Under the pieces are notes generated by a model that did not search any database, was not told the origin of the DNA, and saw nothing but the letters and a program-made list of their open reading frames with translations. A stretch of DNA of 64,000 bases from CBDDFQ01 sp965227035 (GTDB lineage Bacteria; Pseudomonadota; Gammaproteobacteria; Burkholderiales; Burkholderiaceae_C), in NCBI GenBank assembly GCA_965227035.1, contig OZ245724.1:2914001-2978000 (forward strand), written 5' to 3'. How positions within the stretch are numbered: the first letter of the stretch is position 1; every line of letters starts with the position of its first letter. Shown in pieces: positions 26,354 to 35,773 of the stretch. Both the position numbers and the translations under genes were made by a program.

Positions 26354-28225
26354 TCAGGCGGTCGCAAGGCCGGGCCAAACCGGCGCGACAGGCGCAGGCA
26401 AACCTGTTTCTGCGAGGCAAGTAGCACGCAGTGTTTCGATGTCCGGACCACGATTGAAAATGGTGATCGGAGCGCGACTGCTCTTGATCTTTTCGCGCAT
26501 TGCCGTGGTCTTTGCTTCATCGACCGATCCGTCTTTCGACAAAGCGACGCCATATTCAGCCGCACCTTTTTCAGTCACCAGGCCGCGTTGAACTTCGAGC
26601 GCCACCAGCGATGCATCGCGTTCGAGCGGATCGCCCCAGCCACCGGCACCCCAGGTCACGAAATGCAGCAGATCGCCCGGTTCGACTTCGACCTTGTCGC
26701 ACTTGGCGGGCAGATGCGTTTTCTCGCCATTGGCACGTTCGAGCAGCTTCCAGGAACGTTGCGCAGGTGCGCCGCCGTTCACGCCCCATGGCGGGATGAA
26801 CCAGCGATCGTCGTGAATCGAAATCTCGCCGCGTTCGGTGAAACGGTAGGTCATGTGAATGCCGTTACCGCCGCGGAACTTGCCTGCGCCACCCGAGTCG
26901 GGCACGGTCTCGTAGCGCTCGATCATCATCGGGAAATAACGTTCGAGGAATTCGTTGGGAACGTTGGTGAAGCCTGGCCAGAGCGAGTGACCATCCGCTC
27001 CGTCGCCGAACGGACGTCCGGGGATGCCGCCGAATCCGATCTGGAACAGCTGGAACCAGTCGCCCTTCTTGTCGGTGCCGGAGAACATCAAATGAGGCGA
27101 CGAGGAGAAGCCTGCAGCGCAAAGGAAGTCGGGAGTTTTCTGGCCGAGCAATGCACCCAGCACGTCGAAGATTCGACCTAAAGCATGGGTACGGCACGAC
27201 AGCGCAGCCGGGAACTTCGGCTTGAGCAGCGAGCCTTCCGGAATACGGACATCGACCAGGTCGTAGAAGCCGTCGTTGAACAGCACCTGCGGATCGAACA
27301 CCATGATCATGTAGATGCCGAAGAACATCTTGAACATGTTTTCGTTCAAGTAGAAGTTGATCGACGAACTCGATTGCGGATCGGTGCCCTTGAAATCGAG
27401 GATCACCTTATCGCCTTCGCGCCACATGGTGCACTTGATCTTGAACGGGCCTGCGCCCTTGCCGTCGTCGCACACGTAGTCCTCGAACGAGACAGGCGCC
27501 TCGCCGATCATCGTGGTGATGAGATGCTTCATGGCGCGGTGATTGCGCGAGAGCAGTTCTTCCAGCGCCGAGTCGAACACGTCGTCGCCGAATCGATCGC
27601 ACATTTCCTCGACACGACGCGCGGCCACGCGGCATGACGCCACCAGCGCATGCAAATCGGCCTTGTACCACTCGGGCATGCGCGATTGATGCGCGGCAAT
27701 TTTCAGAATGTCGGGCTGCATCGCGCCTTTGCGATAAAGCTTCACCGGCGGCAAACGGAAGCCCTCTTCGAAGATGCTTCCCGCATCGGTAGGCAAGGAT
27801 CCCGGTACCTTGCCACCGACATCGGTCATGTGCCCGAACATTGCCGCCCACGCCATCAACTTGCCTTTGCGGTAGATAGGCACGATCACCAGCTGGTCGT
27901 TGATGTGGCTCACCGCGCCTTCGCAGGAGTACGGGTCGTTCAGCAGGATCACGTCGCCTTCCTCGATCTCGCCGTCGTACTGGCGAAGGAAGCCGTCGAT
28001 GAACGATCCGAACTGTCCGACCACCATGCGGCCCTTGCGATCCGCGATCAGCGGAAACGCATCGCCCTGTTCGCGAATGCCTGGTGAGAGAGCTGTACGA
28101 AAGAGGGTTGCGTCCATTTCGACGCGTGCATTGCGAAGTGCGTTTTCAAGAATGTCGAGGGTGATCGGATCGACGGTGGTTCGACCGAATCCGCTGGTGT
28201 CTGTTTCGATGATGCGTGCGGGCAT
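26354..28225 (-). CDS. Hydantoinase B / oxoprolinase-type subunit
   Basis: 623 aa, the HyuB-type partner of the next gene. Motifs: DPITLDILENALRNARVEMD, LSPGIREQGDAFPLIAD, GDVILLNDPYSCEGAVSHIN, GRPFGDGADGHSLWPGF and DSGGAGKFRGGNGI near the C-terminus. HyuAB families include ATP-dependent N-methylhydantoinase, 5-oxoprolinase, and acetone or acetophenone carboxylases; sequence alone does not choose. The adjacent acyl-CoA ligase and crotonase favour a carboxylase-like or ring-opening role feeding CoA chemistry. Confidence 0.9.
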   Translation of the reverse strand: MPARIIETDTSGFGRTTVDPITLDILENALRNARVEMDATLFRTALSPGIREQGDAFPLIADRKGRMVVGQFGSFIDGFLRQYDGEIEEGDVILLNDPYSCEGAVSHINDQLVIVPIYRKGKLMAWAAMFGHMTDVGGKVPGSLPTDAGSIFEEGFRLPPVKLYRKGAMQPDILKIAAHQSRMPEWYKADLHALVASCRVAARRVEEMCDRFGDDVFDSALEELLSRNHRAMKHLITTMIGEAPVSFEDYVCDDGKGAGPFKIKCTMWREGDKVILDFKGTDPQSSSSINFYLNENMFKMFFGIYMIMVFDPQVLFNDGFYDLVDVRIPEGSLLKPKFPAALSCRTHALGRIFDVLGALLGQKTPDFLCAAGFSSSPHLMFSGTDKKGDWFQLFQIGFGGIPGRPFGDGADGHSLWPGFTNVPNEFLERYFPMMIERYETVPDSGGAGKFRGGNGIHMTYRFTERGEISIHDDRWFIPPWGVNGGAPAQRSWKLLERANGEKTHLPAKCDKVEVEPGDLLHFVTWGAGGWGDPLERDASLVALEVQRGLVTEKGAAEYGVALSKDGSVDEAKTTAMREKIKSSRAPITIFNRGPDIETLRATCLAETGLPAPVAPVWPGLATA

Positions 28226-28249
28226 GATGTTTCCAATCAGACTGTGTTG

Positions 28250-30307
28250 TTAGGCTTTGACGGGGTTGATCAGGATGTTGCCGTAGGCATCGACGACGCC
28301 CTCGTGATCGGCAAGGATGACGGTGGTCGAGTCCATCTCGACGACCACGGCAGGACCTGCGATTCGATCGCCTCCGCGCAATTTCGCGCGCTCATAAATA
28401 ACGGCAGGTTTGAACGAGCCGGCCACCCACATTTCGTGATCGCGCAGTTTTGCGGCGACCGGATCGCCGTTGCCTTGCTCCAGCTTGTTGGCTGGCAGCT
28501 CGGGCGACTTGCCCAGCGCAATCGCGCGAAGGTTCACCAGCTCGGTGTCGGTGTCCATGCTGAACGTGAAGAGGCGGCGATGCGCTTCGTGGAAGGTGTC
28601 GGCGAGCGACTTCAGCGCGCCTTCTTTCTTGAAGTCGTCGATCGCAACCGGAATCGGCACTTCGAACGCCTGGCCCGAGTAACGCAGATCGGCTTCGAAA
28701 CGCAGCTCGATGTCGGTGCCGGCAACACCGTCTGCCGCGAGCGTTTCCTTGACCTGTTCACGCATCAACTCGAGAACTTCGTAAACCTCGGCTTCGGTGC
28801 TTCGAGAAATCACGCGAGAGAACGAGCGCGCGGTTTCCGAACGGGTACGCGTGGTCGCGTCGCCCAATGCGCACAGCACACCAGGGGACACAGGCGACAC
28901 CGCAGGCCAGGAACCCATCAGCTTCGCCACTGCGTTCACATGCAGGGGGCCTGCGCCACCGAATCCCATCAAGGCGAAATCGCGCGGATCGTAGCCTTGT
29001 TGCACTGAGATCATGCGCAGTGCACCGAACATGTTTTCGTTCACGATATCGATGATGCCGCGCGCTGCTTCGAACAGATCCACGCCCAGCGCATCGGCAA
29101 TTCGTTGAACTGCTTCGCGCGCCGCTGCGCGATCGAGCTTGAAGGTTCCGCCAAGCAGGTTCTCGGGCAGATAACCCAGCACCACGTTGGCGTCGGTCAC
29201 TGTCGCAACAGTACCGCCGCGTCCATACGATACCGGGCCAGGCACCGCGCCAGCCGACTCCGGGCCGACCCGCAACGCTTTGGTGAGCTCGGGAATCTTC
29301 GCCATCGATCCACCGCCGGCGCCGACAGTCTTCACGTCGAGTGCAGACACGCGCACCGTCAAATGGCCGACATCGGTGGTTCTCACAAGACGCGGTTCAC
29401 CGTTTTCGATGAGCGCCACGTCGGTGGAGGTACCGCCCACGTCGAGGGTGAGAATGTTCTTCAGACCTGCCTGCTTCGCAACCCAGAGCGCACCGGTCAC
29501 GCCGCCTGCCGGGCCGGACATCAACAGCGACACCGGTTGCGTTTCCGCAAACTCCGAAGACATCAAGCCACCGTCGGAACGCAACAGAGAAATGCGGCCG
29601 TTCATGCCGATCTCGCGAAGCCGGGTTCGCAGATTCTTCACGTACTTGCCGACGATAGGACGCACCGCTGCGTTGGCTACCGTCGTCAAGGTACGTTCGT
29701 ACTCCTGCATTTCCGGAAGCACCTGGTGCGACAGCGAAATCGGCACGCCGGGCAATACCTCTGCGGCAATCTCTGCGACTCGCGACTCGTGCTTTCCATC
29801 GACGTAAGCGTTGATCAACGAAATGGTGAGCGCCTCGACCTTGCGGTCCTTCAGCTTGAGCAGTTCCTTGCGAATCTGTGCATCGTCGAGCGGCCTGACT
29901 TCGACGCCGTTCGCATCGAGCCGGCCATTAATTTCGACCGTGTCTTCCAGCTTGGCCATTGGCTCCGGCTTCGGCCAGACGATCCATGCTGCAAGGCCAC
30001 CGGGCACTAACGAGCGCGCGATCTGCATCATCTGGCGATAGCCTTCGGTCACCACCAGGCCGACGCGTGCGCCCTTGCCCTCGAGCACTGCATTCGTCGC
30101 GACCGTGGTGCCGTGCAGGAACAGCTCGATATCGCTGGCCTGAATGCCCGCCGATTCGCAGATTGCCTTGACACCGACCATCACGCCTTCGGATTGATCG
30201 TGCGGCGTCGAGGGCGTCTTGAAGCGCCAGAACTTGCCGGTCTCGTCGTTGAAAAGAAGCAGGTCGGTAAAGGTACCGCCGACATCGACGCCTAATCTAT
30301 AAGCCAT
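28250..30307 (-). CDS. Hydantoinase A / oxoprolinase-type ATPase subunit
   Basis: 685 aa from MAYRLGVDVGG, preceded by CAGGAAA. ASKHA-like phosphate motifs: RLGVDVGGTFTDLLLF and LTLDVGGTSTDVALIENG. Family motifs: LHGTTVATNAVLEGKGARVG, GAGGGSMAKI and MGFGGAGPLHVNAVAKLMG. It binds ATP and pairs with HyuB 24 bases downstream. The 97-base gap upstream is rich in repeated GGATTCG/GGATGCG words and holds no gene. Confidence 0.92.
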   Translation of the reverse strand: MAYRLGVDVGGTFTDLLLFNDETGKFWRFKTPSTPHDQSEGVMVGVKAICESAGIQASDIELFLHGTTVATNAVLEGKGARVGLVVTEGYRQMMQIARSLVPGGLAAWIVWPKPEPMAKLEDTVEINGRLDANGVEVRPLDDAQIRKELLKLKDRKVEALTISLINAYVDGKHESRVAEIAAEVLPGVPISLSHQVLPEMQEYERTLTTVANAAVRPIVGKYVKNLRTRLREIGMNGRISLLRSDGGLMSSEFAETQPVSLLMSGPAGGVTGALWVAKQAGLKNILTLDVGGTSTDVALIENGEPRLVRTTDVGHLTVRVSALDVKTVGAGGGSMAKIPELTKALRVGPESAGAVPGPVSYGRGGTVATVTDANVVLGYLPENLLGGTFKLDRAAAREAVQRIADALGVDLFEAARGIIDIVNENMFGALRMISVQQGYDPRDFALMGFGGAGPLHVNAVAKLMGSWPAVSPVSPGVLCALGDATTRTRSETARSFSRVISRSTEAEVYEVLELMREQVKETLAADGVAGTDIELRFEADLRYSGQAFEVPIPVAIDDFKKEGALKSLADTFHEAHRRLFTFSMDTDTELVNLRAIALGKSPELPANKLEQGNGDPVAAKLRDHEMWVAGSFKPAVIYERAKLRGGDRIAGPAVVVEMDSTTVILADHEGVVDAYGNILINPVKA

Positions 30308-30404
30308 GGTGTTTTCCTGTTTCCTGTTTCCGGATTCGTGAGTTTTCGGATGCGTTTGTGAAGTTGATTCGGGTCGATTCGCGTTGCTTCGGACCTGTTC
30401 GGGT

Positions 30405-32015
30405 CTAGGCAGCCTGCTCTGCGGCATGCGTTTTCGCATACCACTCACGAAGACTTGTCTTGAGCACCTTGCCGTTTGCGTTTCGCGGCAATGCATCGAG
30501 CGGCAGATACTGCTTGGGGTGTTTGTAAGGAGCGAGTTCCTTGCGCGCCGTTTCTTCGAGCGACTCGACGATCTCGGCGCTCAACGCCTTACCGCGTTTC
30601 ATGACGACGACCGAAACGAGCTTCTCGCCCCATTGCGGATCGGGCACCCCGATCACGGCAATCTCCATCACGTCCTTGTGCATGTTCAGGACGTCCTCGA
30701 TCTCGCGCGGGTACACATTGAGGCCGCCGGTGATGACCATGTCCTTCTTGCGATCAACGATGTAGTAGAAGCCTTCCGAGTCGCGCTTGGCCATGTCGCC
30801 CACGCTGACCCAGCCGTCGCGGAATGCTTCCTTCGTGGCTTCGTCCTTGCGCCAGTAGCCGTTGAACAATCCGGCGCACATGCTGAAGAGTTCGCCGACT
30901 TCGTCGGTGCCGACTTCCTTGCCGTCGTTGTCCAGCAGCTTGACCAGATTGCCGCCGAACGGAAGGCCCACGCAGTTGATCTTGCGCAGCTGATCCGGCG
31001 GACGAAGATTCGTCACCACGCCGGCTTCGGTCGATCCGTAGCTCTCGTGCAGCAGGCCTTCGCCGAAGTAATCGACGATGTCCTGCTTCATTTTTTGCGG
31101 AAGCGGTGCTGCATTCACGACGATGCCGCGAAGCTTGTTGCCCTTCAGTTCCTTGAGCAGTTCTTCGGGCAGGCTGAAAATCGCGTGATAGTGGGTCGGC
31201 ACGCTGAAGAGTCCGGTCACTTCGCCTGAATGAATCCGGCGGAGCACGGTTTCAGCATCGAACTTCGCAAGAATCTCCACGCTTCCCCCGCTGAACACCG
31301 AGGCCATCGCGTAGGCGAGTCCGGCACCGTGGCACATGGGAGCAATCGCGAGGAAATGATCTTCCGGCGAATAGATGCCGTACTCGCCCGCGTAGTTGAG
31401 GAACGCCATGGTGCGCGCGCGATGCGACAGCAACACGCCCTTGGGTTTACCTGTGGTTCCGGAGGTGTACGGAATCGAAAACGTGCTCCATTCGGGAATG
31501 AAGCGAGTGGTGAACTCGGAAGACGATTTGCCGATGAACGCGTCGTAGCCGTCTTGGCCGACACCTTCGATCCAGATCACGTGCTCGACGGTCTCGAACA
31601 GGCTCGCATCGATGTTTTTTTCGCATTCGCGATGCACGAACAGGACGCGCGCCTGCGCGTCGTTGCAAATGTCTGCAAGCTCACGGGCAGTGAGCCTGGG
31701 ATTCGGCGTTGCCGTGGCAGCACCGATTTCCGACACACCCGCAATGATCTCGATGTACTCGATCGCGTTCGGCGAAATGATCGCGGCGTTCTGCCCCGGC
31801 TTCAGACCCAGCGCTTCCACGCCGTTCGCCACCCGGTGGATCGTGTCGATCAGTTGCTGATAGGTGCGCGATTTCGCTCCGCAGGTTATTGCGATTTTCT
31901 TCGGTGTGCGCTGAACGCAGGACCGAATGCCGCTGGTCACGGTGAGGTTGTGAAACCCTTGCGGCAACGGACCGCTGTCGAGGTTTCTTTCCGAAGACAA
32001 CTTCAAAGCGCTCAT
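30405..32015 (-). CDS. AMP-dependent acyl-CoA synthetase/ligase
   Basis: 536 aa ANL-superfamily enzyme that activates a carboxylic acid to its CoA thioester through an acyl-adenylate. P-loop IPYTSGTTGKPKGVLLSH, then SYGSTEAGVVTNL, VSVGDMAKRDSEGFYYIVDR, KKDMVITGG, and the C-terminal catalytic lysine in PRNANGKVLKTSL. The start overlaps the amidohydrolase stop by 4 bases. Substrate class unknown; an aryl or branched acid is plausible from context. Confidence 0.92.
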   Translation of the reverse strand: MSALKLSSERNLDSGPLPQGFHNLTVTSGIRSCVQRTPKKIAITCGAKSRTYQQLIDTIHRVANGVEALGLKPGQNAAIISPNAIEYIEIIAGVSEIGAATATPNPRLTARELADICNDAQARVLFVHRECEKNIDASLFETVEHVIWIEGVGQDGYDAFIGKSSSEFTTRFIPEWSTFSIPYTSGTTGKPKGVLLSHRARTMAFLNYAGEYGIYSPEDHFLAIAPMCHGAGLAYAMASVFSGGSVEILAKFDAETVLRRIHSGEVTGLFSVPTHYHAIFSLPEELLKELKGNKLRGIVVNAAPLPQKMKQDIVDYFGEGLLHESYGSTEAGVVTNLRPPDQLRKINCVGLPFGGNLVKLLDNDGKEVGTDEVGELFSMCAGLFNGYWRKDEATKEAFRDGWVSVGDMAKRDSEGFYYIVDRKKDMVITGGLNVYPREIEDVLNMHKDVMEIAVIGVPDPQWGEKLVSVVVMKRGKALSAEIVESLEETARKELAPYKHPKQYLPLDALPRNANGKVLKTSLREWYAKTHAAEQAA

Positions 32016-32863
32016 AGCTTGAACACCTTGATCGCGGTGTCGCGCATGATCTTTTGCAGCGCGTCGGGACGGAAGTTATGCACCTTCATTTCTTCCACCG
32101 CACGTTCGGGATCGATCACCGGCCAGTCGGTGCCGAACATGACCTTGTCCGATCCGTAGCTGTTCATGTAGTGCACCAGCGTAGGCGGCAAATATTTGGG
32201 CGCATATGCGTCGATGCCGATGTACACGTTCTGATGCTTCCATGCCATCGCGATCATCTCGTCAGTCCATGGCACGCCGATGTGAATGCCGAGCAACTTC
32301 AGTTCCGGAAAGTGAATCGCAATTTGATCCAGAAGAATCGGGCGCGCCACGCTCGGCAGTCGCACATCCTTTTGATAGATCAGGTTCTGGCCCACCTGCA
32401 TCATGATCGGGATATCGAGCTCGCAGCACTTGGCGTAGTACGGGTAGTACAGCGCCTCGTTGGGCGCGAGCTTGAACCAGTGCGGGTAAAGATGGGCGCC
32501 GACGAATCCGAGTTCCTTGACTGCATGCTCGAGGTCTCGCAGACCCTGCATACCGCGATAAGGGTCGACCCCTGCGAGACCCGAAAAACGGTCGGGATGT
32601 TTCTCGCACCACTTGGCGACCTGCGCGTAGGGAATTTCGAAAGATCCTTTCATGGCCAGATCCCCGGCACGCACCGCAATCAGCAAAGACCGTTCGATGC
32701 CTGCGCGATCCATTTTGCGCAGATATTCATCCATGGTCACGCCCTGCTTCATGGCTTCGGGCATGCGCACCTGGGTCTTGAAGTTTTCGTCTACGCCGGT
32801 CTGCCCCTTCTCGACCTCTTCAGGCGTGAACAGGTTGACGACGATATCGATTGAGCCTTGCAT
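32012..32863 (-). CDS. Amidohydrolase-2 family protein lacking the N-terminal HxH motif
   Basis: 283 aa TIM-barrel protein of the ACMSD/2,3-dihydroxybenzoate decarboxylase group. Recognisable: VGAHLYPHWFKLAPNEA, LLGIHIGVPWTDEMI and the late metal aspartate in VMFGTDWPVIDPERA. The expected N-terminal DxHxH metal motif reads SIDIVVNLFTPEE, so two metal ligands are missing. It may use a different metal site or be non-hydrolytic. It is the first gene of the operon with the ligase. A 10-bp inverted repeat lies in its leader. Confidence 0.85.
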   Translation of the reverse strand: MQGSIDIVVNLFTPEEVEKGQTGVDENFKTQVRMPEAMKQGVTMDEYLRKMDRAGIERSLLIAVRAGDLAMKGSFEIPYAQVAKWCEKHPDRFSGLAGVDPYRGMQGLRDLEHAVKELGFVGAHLYPHWFKLAPNEALYYPYYAKCCELDIPIMMQVGQNLIYQKDVRLPSVARPILLDQIAIHFPELKLLGIHIGVPWTDEMIAMAWKHQNVYIGIDAYAPKYLPPTLVHYMNSYGSDKVMFGTDWPVIDPERAVEEMKVHNFRPDALQKIMRDTAIKVFKL

Positions 32864-32873
32864 GTCTGTCTCT

Positions 32874-32902
32874 CAAGATGAGGTGATTGATGCCTCATCT
32901 TG
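32874..32902. promoter_or_regulatory. Perfect 10-bp inverted repeat in the leader of the amidohydrolase–ligase operon
   Basis: CAAGATGAGG (32874-32883) and CCTCATCTTG (32893-32902) with 9 bases between, ending 10 bases upstream of the amidohydrolase start. The IclR regulator gene ends 83 bases further upstream. It may be a repressor operator or an mRNA hairpin next to the ribosome site; the sequence does not decide. Confidence 0.5.
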
Positions 32903-32984
32903 GTACGCGTGCAATCGGCCGTCACATCAGGAATCGGGTGTATCCGCCTTTCGGACACGCCCCGCGCGGTTCTGACCGAAAAGC

Positions 32985-33986
32985 TCAGGCTGCGGCGATC
33001 TTCCGCTCTCCTGAAAGTGCGGTTTTTGCGGCCGTTTTAGCTGTGGTTTTAGCCACTGTTTTGGCCACCGTTTTGGCTGGCGGCTTCGCTGTTTTGGGGA
33101 CTGCCTTCAATAGCGGCTTGTCGGACGCTTTCGAGGAACCTTCGAGTACTGCTTTTGCCGTTGCCGCAGGCGTCGGCGGGTTGACCAGCATCGGATGAAC
33201 CGCATTCGACTCGTTCAGCTCTTCGATGGACTTGCCGATGGCCAGCGCCGCCTCTTTCAGCCCTTCCACGTAAAGTCCGACCGCTTCGGGCATGGTCATG
33301 CTGGACGCGAAAAAGCTCAGCGATAACACACCCGCGATCTTGCCGTTGTCGAACACCGGAACCGCGATGGCCGAGGTTTTGCCGGGGTTGAGGGTCGAGG
33401 TGGTGCGGTCGTTGGTCGCGTAGCCGTCGCTTCGAATCCGGCGAATCAGGGCGCCCGAATGAAACATTTCGGTTGCGACCTTGTTCATCTCGTTTTTTTC
33501 CAGACCGTCGAGCACGCAGTTTCGCGCGTCGTCTTCCAGGTAGGCGATGTACACGTATCCCGCCGCACAGGAAAGCATGGGCAACGGGAAACCCGGGTAA
33601 TAGTTGTTGAAAGCGCGCGAGGTCATGGCGTAGGTCGAGTCGCGCACGATCATGTTGCCGCCCGCGCCGGTCGTGATGCTCACGGGCCAGCCATGTTTGC
33701 GAGTCACCGCCACCAGATGCGGCCGCGACGCCTGCAGCAGATGCCCTGTCTCGTGCACCCCGACGGCCAGCGTTTGCACCAGACTGGTGGCGCAGTACAA
33801 CTTCAGTGCGGTGTCGCACTCCAGCATGCCTTCGTGCATCAGGGTCTGCACGATGCGAATCGTAGTGGGGTAGGGAAGCTTGACCGCACGGGCGATCGCC
33901 ATCAACGACGAAGGACCGTTTCGATTGACGAACTGCAGCATTGCCAATGCCCTGCTGATGGAGCGAACCGGAACACCTTTTTCCAT
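32985..33986 (-). CDS. IclR-family transcriptional regulator with an Ala/Lys-rich C-terminal tail
   Basis: 333 aa; typical IclR proteins are 250-270. The N-terminal winged helix shows SISRALAMLQFVNRNGPSSL and AIARAVKLPYPTTIRIVQTL. The effector domain spans about 85-260 (SAIAVPVFDNGKIAGVLSLS). From about residue 266 a disordered tail of PKTAKPPAKTVAKTVAKT type with repeated AKT units ends the protein; it resembles histone H1-like bacterial tails and may bind DNA non-specifically. Likely regulator of the adjacent catabolic operons. Confidence 0.9.
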   Translation of the reverse strand: MEKGVPVRSISRALAMLQFVNRNGPSSLMAIARAVKLPYPTTIRIVQTLMHEGMLECDTALKLYCATSLVQTLAVGVHETGHLLQASRPHLVAVTRKHGWPVSITTGAGGNMIVRDSTYAMTSRAFNNYYPGFPLPMLSCAAGYVYIAYLEDDARNCVLDGLEKNEMNKVATEMFHSGALIRRIRSDGYATNDRTTSTLNPGKTSAIAVPVFDNGKIAGVLSLSFFASSMTMPEAVGLYVEGLKEAALAIGKSIEELNESNAVHPMLVNPPTPAATAKAVLEGSSKASDKPLLKAVPKTAKPPAKTVAKTVAKTTAKTAAKTALSGERKIAAA

Positions 33987-34039
33987 GATTACCTTTGTGC
34001 CTTCATTGACCCTTGCCGGCCTGCATGTCCGCCTGTCAT

Positions 34040-34069
34040 ATACATCTGCAGACCGGGTCGGTTATGTAT
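34040..34069. promoter_or_regulatory. Possible operator in the IclR / alpha-beta hydrolase divergent region
   Basis: In the 244-base gap between the two divergent starts, ATACAT (34040-34045) and ATGTAT (34064-34069) form a short inverted repeat. GTCGGAT occurs twice further on (near 34076 and 34148). IclR proteins often bind palindromes in such gaps. No clear promoter hexamers could be fixed. Confidence 0.25.
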
Positions 34070-34230
34070 CCGAGAGTCGGATTACACGCATATTCGGTGC
34101 CAGCTCCCATAGTGAATTCACCTAGCAAGGGTCTTTCATTTCCGCTTGTCGGATAAGAAACAACTCGAACGCTGGGAATATGTCCGATCCGTCCAACAAT
34201 CGTTTCAAACAACGCATAGAGGATGACGCC

Positions 34231-35745
34231 ATGTCCGCCCAGCCGAACGCAGTGCAAAGAAAAATCACCAAGCATTTTGTAGATGTGGGGGGACGACGGG
34301 TGCACTACCGGCGCAGCGGCGAGGGCCCGCCTGTCGTGCTGCTGCACGAATCTCCACGGTCGAGCGCAGTGCTCACCCGGCTTATGAATTACGGACCGCC
34401 GGATGTCGCGATGTTCGCGTTCGACACCCCCGGTTGCGGACTGTCGGAGCCGCTGAAACACCCGCAACCCGAAGCGGAAGACTACGGCGACGCGGTCGCC
34501 CAAGCCATGCTGGCGATCGGCATTTCGAAGGCCGTGGTGTACGGCACCCACACCGGCGCAGCCATAGCGATGGGACTTGCCACGCGCCACCCGGAACTGG
34601 TTGCACGCCTGGTCATAGACGGCTTGGCCACTTTCGATGCGGTAGAGCGGGCAGACATGCTTTCGACCTACATGACCGAGTTCCACCCTGTCGTCGACGG
34701 CACCCACATGATGTGGCTGTGGTCGCGATTACGAGACCAGTACATGTTCTTTCCGTGGCATCGACGCGGCACCGGTGGACGACTCTGGCTTCCATTGCCC
34801 GACACTGCGTACACCCACATTGCAGCACTCGATTTCCTTCGTGCCGGCGATGAATATCGCCCGCCCTACGCCTCTGCATTTCGCTATCAACCCGCAAAGC
34901 AGCTCGACCGCTTGCGCATGCCTGTCTACATCGGTGCCCGCACCGATGACATGTTGATCACGCATCTGGAACGACTCGGGCCCTTGCCCGGCAACGTGCA
35001 TGTCGAGCAGCTATCTGCCGACCGCGCGCAATGGGGCGCCGTCCTCTGGGCGCAGATGCAGGAGGGAACCGAGGGCCTGGTCGCTGCGCCAGCGCCGTCG
35101 CAGGCGAAGCTGCCGCAAGGCATGGTCGGAAGCAGCTACGTCGACACAGTGCATGGCGCCATGCATGTTCGCGGGTCGATCAACACATCCGCCGCTCCCG
35201 AGCGTTCGCTGGTGCTGCTGCACGATTCGCCCGGCGGTGCTAGAGAGCTCGATTCGCTGATCACAGTTGCAGGCAAGACCCGAACCGTGATTGCACCAGA
35301 TCTGCCGAATCACGGCGACTCGCCCGCCATTGGCGGCATGACCAGCGCAGGCGCAATTGCCGAAGTGATTCACGCGACGATTGCCGCAGCAGGAATAGAC
35401 AGCGCGGACATCCGCGGGTTCGGTGCAAGCACGCTGATTGCCAGAGCACTGGCCTCGGCTTACCCGGACAAGTACTCGTACATCGACGAAGGCGTCCAAA
35501 GAAAGTCGTTCCCGGTGCCGAGTTATCAAGCACCGCGTCCGGACGGCGGGCATCTTGCCGCTGCCTGGTACCAATCGCGAGACGAGACGATTCTCGGATC
35601 GTGGTGGTCGAGGGCGCCCGAAGATCGTCACGATTTCGGCGACGGACTCGACGTGAAAACGATTCACGCGCGTGCCATCGAGATCCTCATGGATACGCCG
35701 GAGGCAGAGGCGATGCGGATTGCGCTGTCGGCTGAGGCGGTTTGA
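34231..35745 (+). CDS. Tandem alpha/beta hydrolase-fold protein with altered nucleophile elbows
   Basis: 504 aa from MSAQPNAVQ, preceded by GAGGA at spacing 7. Two alpha/beta hydrolase folds lie in tandem (about 1-280 and 300-504). First half: oxyanion strand VVLLHESPRSSA (35-46), FDTPGCGLSEP, and elbow YGTHTGAAIAM with histidine 107 where Ser/Cys/Asp is expected. Second half: LVLLHDSPGGARE, IAPDLPNHGDSP, and elbow RGFGASTLIA with glycine 398 at the nucleophile position. A binding, cofactor-free or lyase-like role is possible. It is divergent from the IclR gene and convergent with the oxidoreductase. Confidence 0.85.
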   Translation: MSAQPNAVQRKITKHFVDVGGRRVHYRRSGEGPPVVLLHESPRSSAVLTRLMNYGPPDVAMFAFDTPGCGLSEPLKHPQPEAEDYGDAVAQAMLAIGISKAVVYGTHTGAAIAMGLATRHPELVARLVIDGLATFDAVERADMLSTYMTEFHPVVDGTHMMWLWSRLRDQYMFFPWHRRGTGGRLWLPLPDTAYTHIAALDFLRAGDEYRPPYASAFRYQPAKQLDRLRMPVYIGARTDDMLITHLERLGPLPGNVHVEQLSADRAQWGAVLWAQMQEGTEGLVAAPAPSQAKLPQGMVGSSYVDTVHGAMHVRGSINTSAAPERSLVLLHDSPGGARELDSLITVAGKTRTVIAPDLPNHGDSPAIGGMTSAGAIAEVIHATIAAAGIDSADIRGFGASTLIARALASAYPDKYSYIDEGVQRKSFPVPSYQAPRPDGGHLAAAWYQSRDETILGSWWSRAPEDRHDFGDGLDVKTIHARAIEILMDTPEAEAMRIALSAEAV

Positions 35746-35773
35746 AGGACTAGGGGCGACTCGACCTGGTCGG

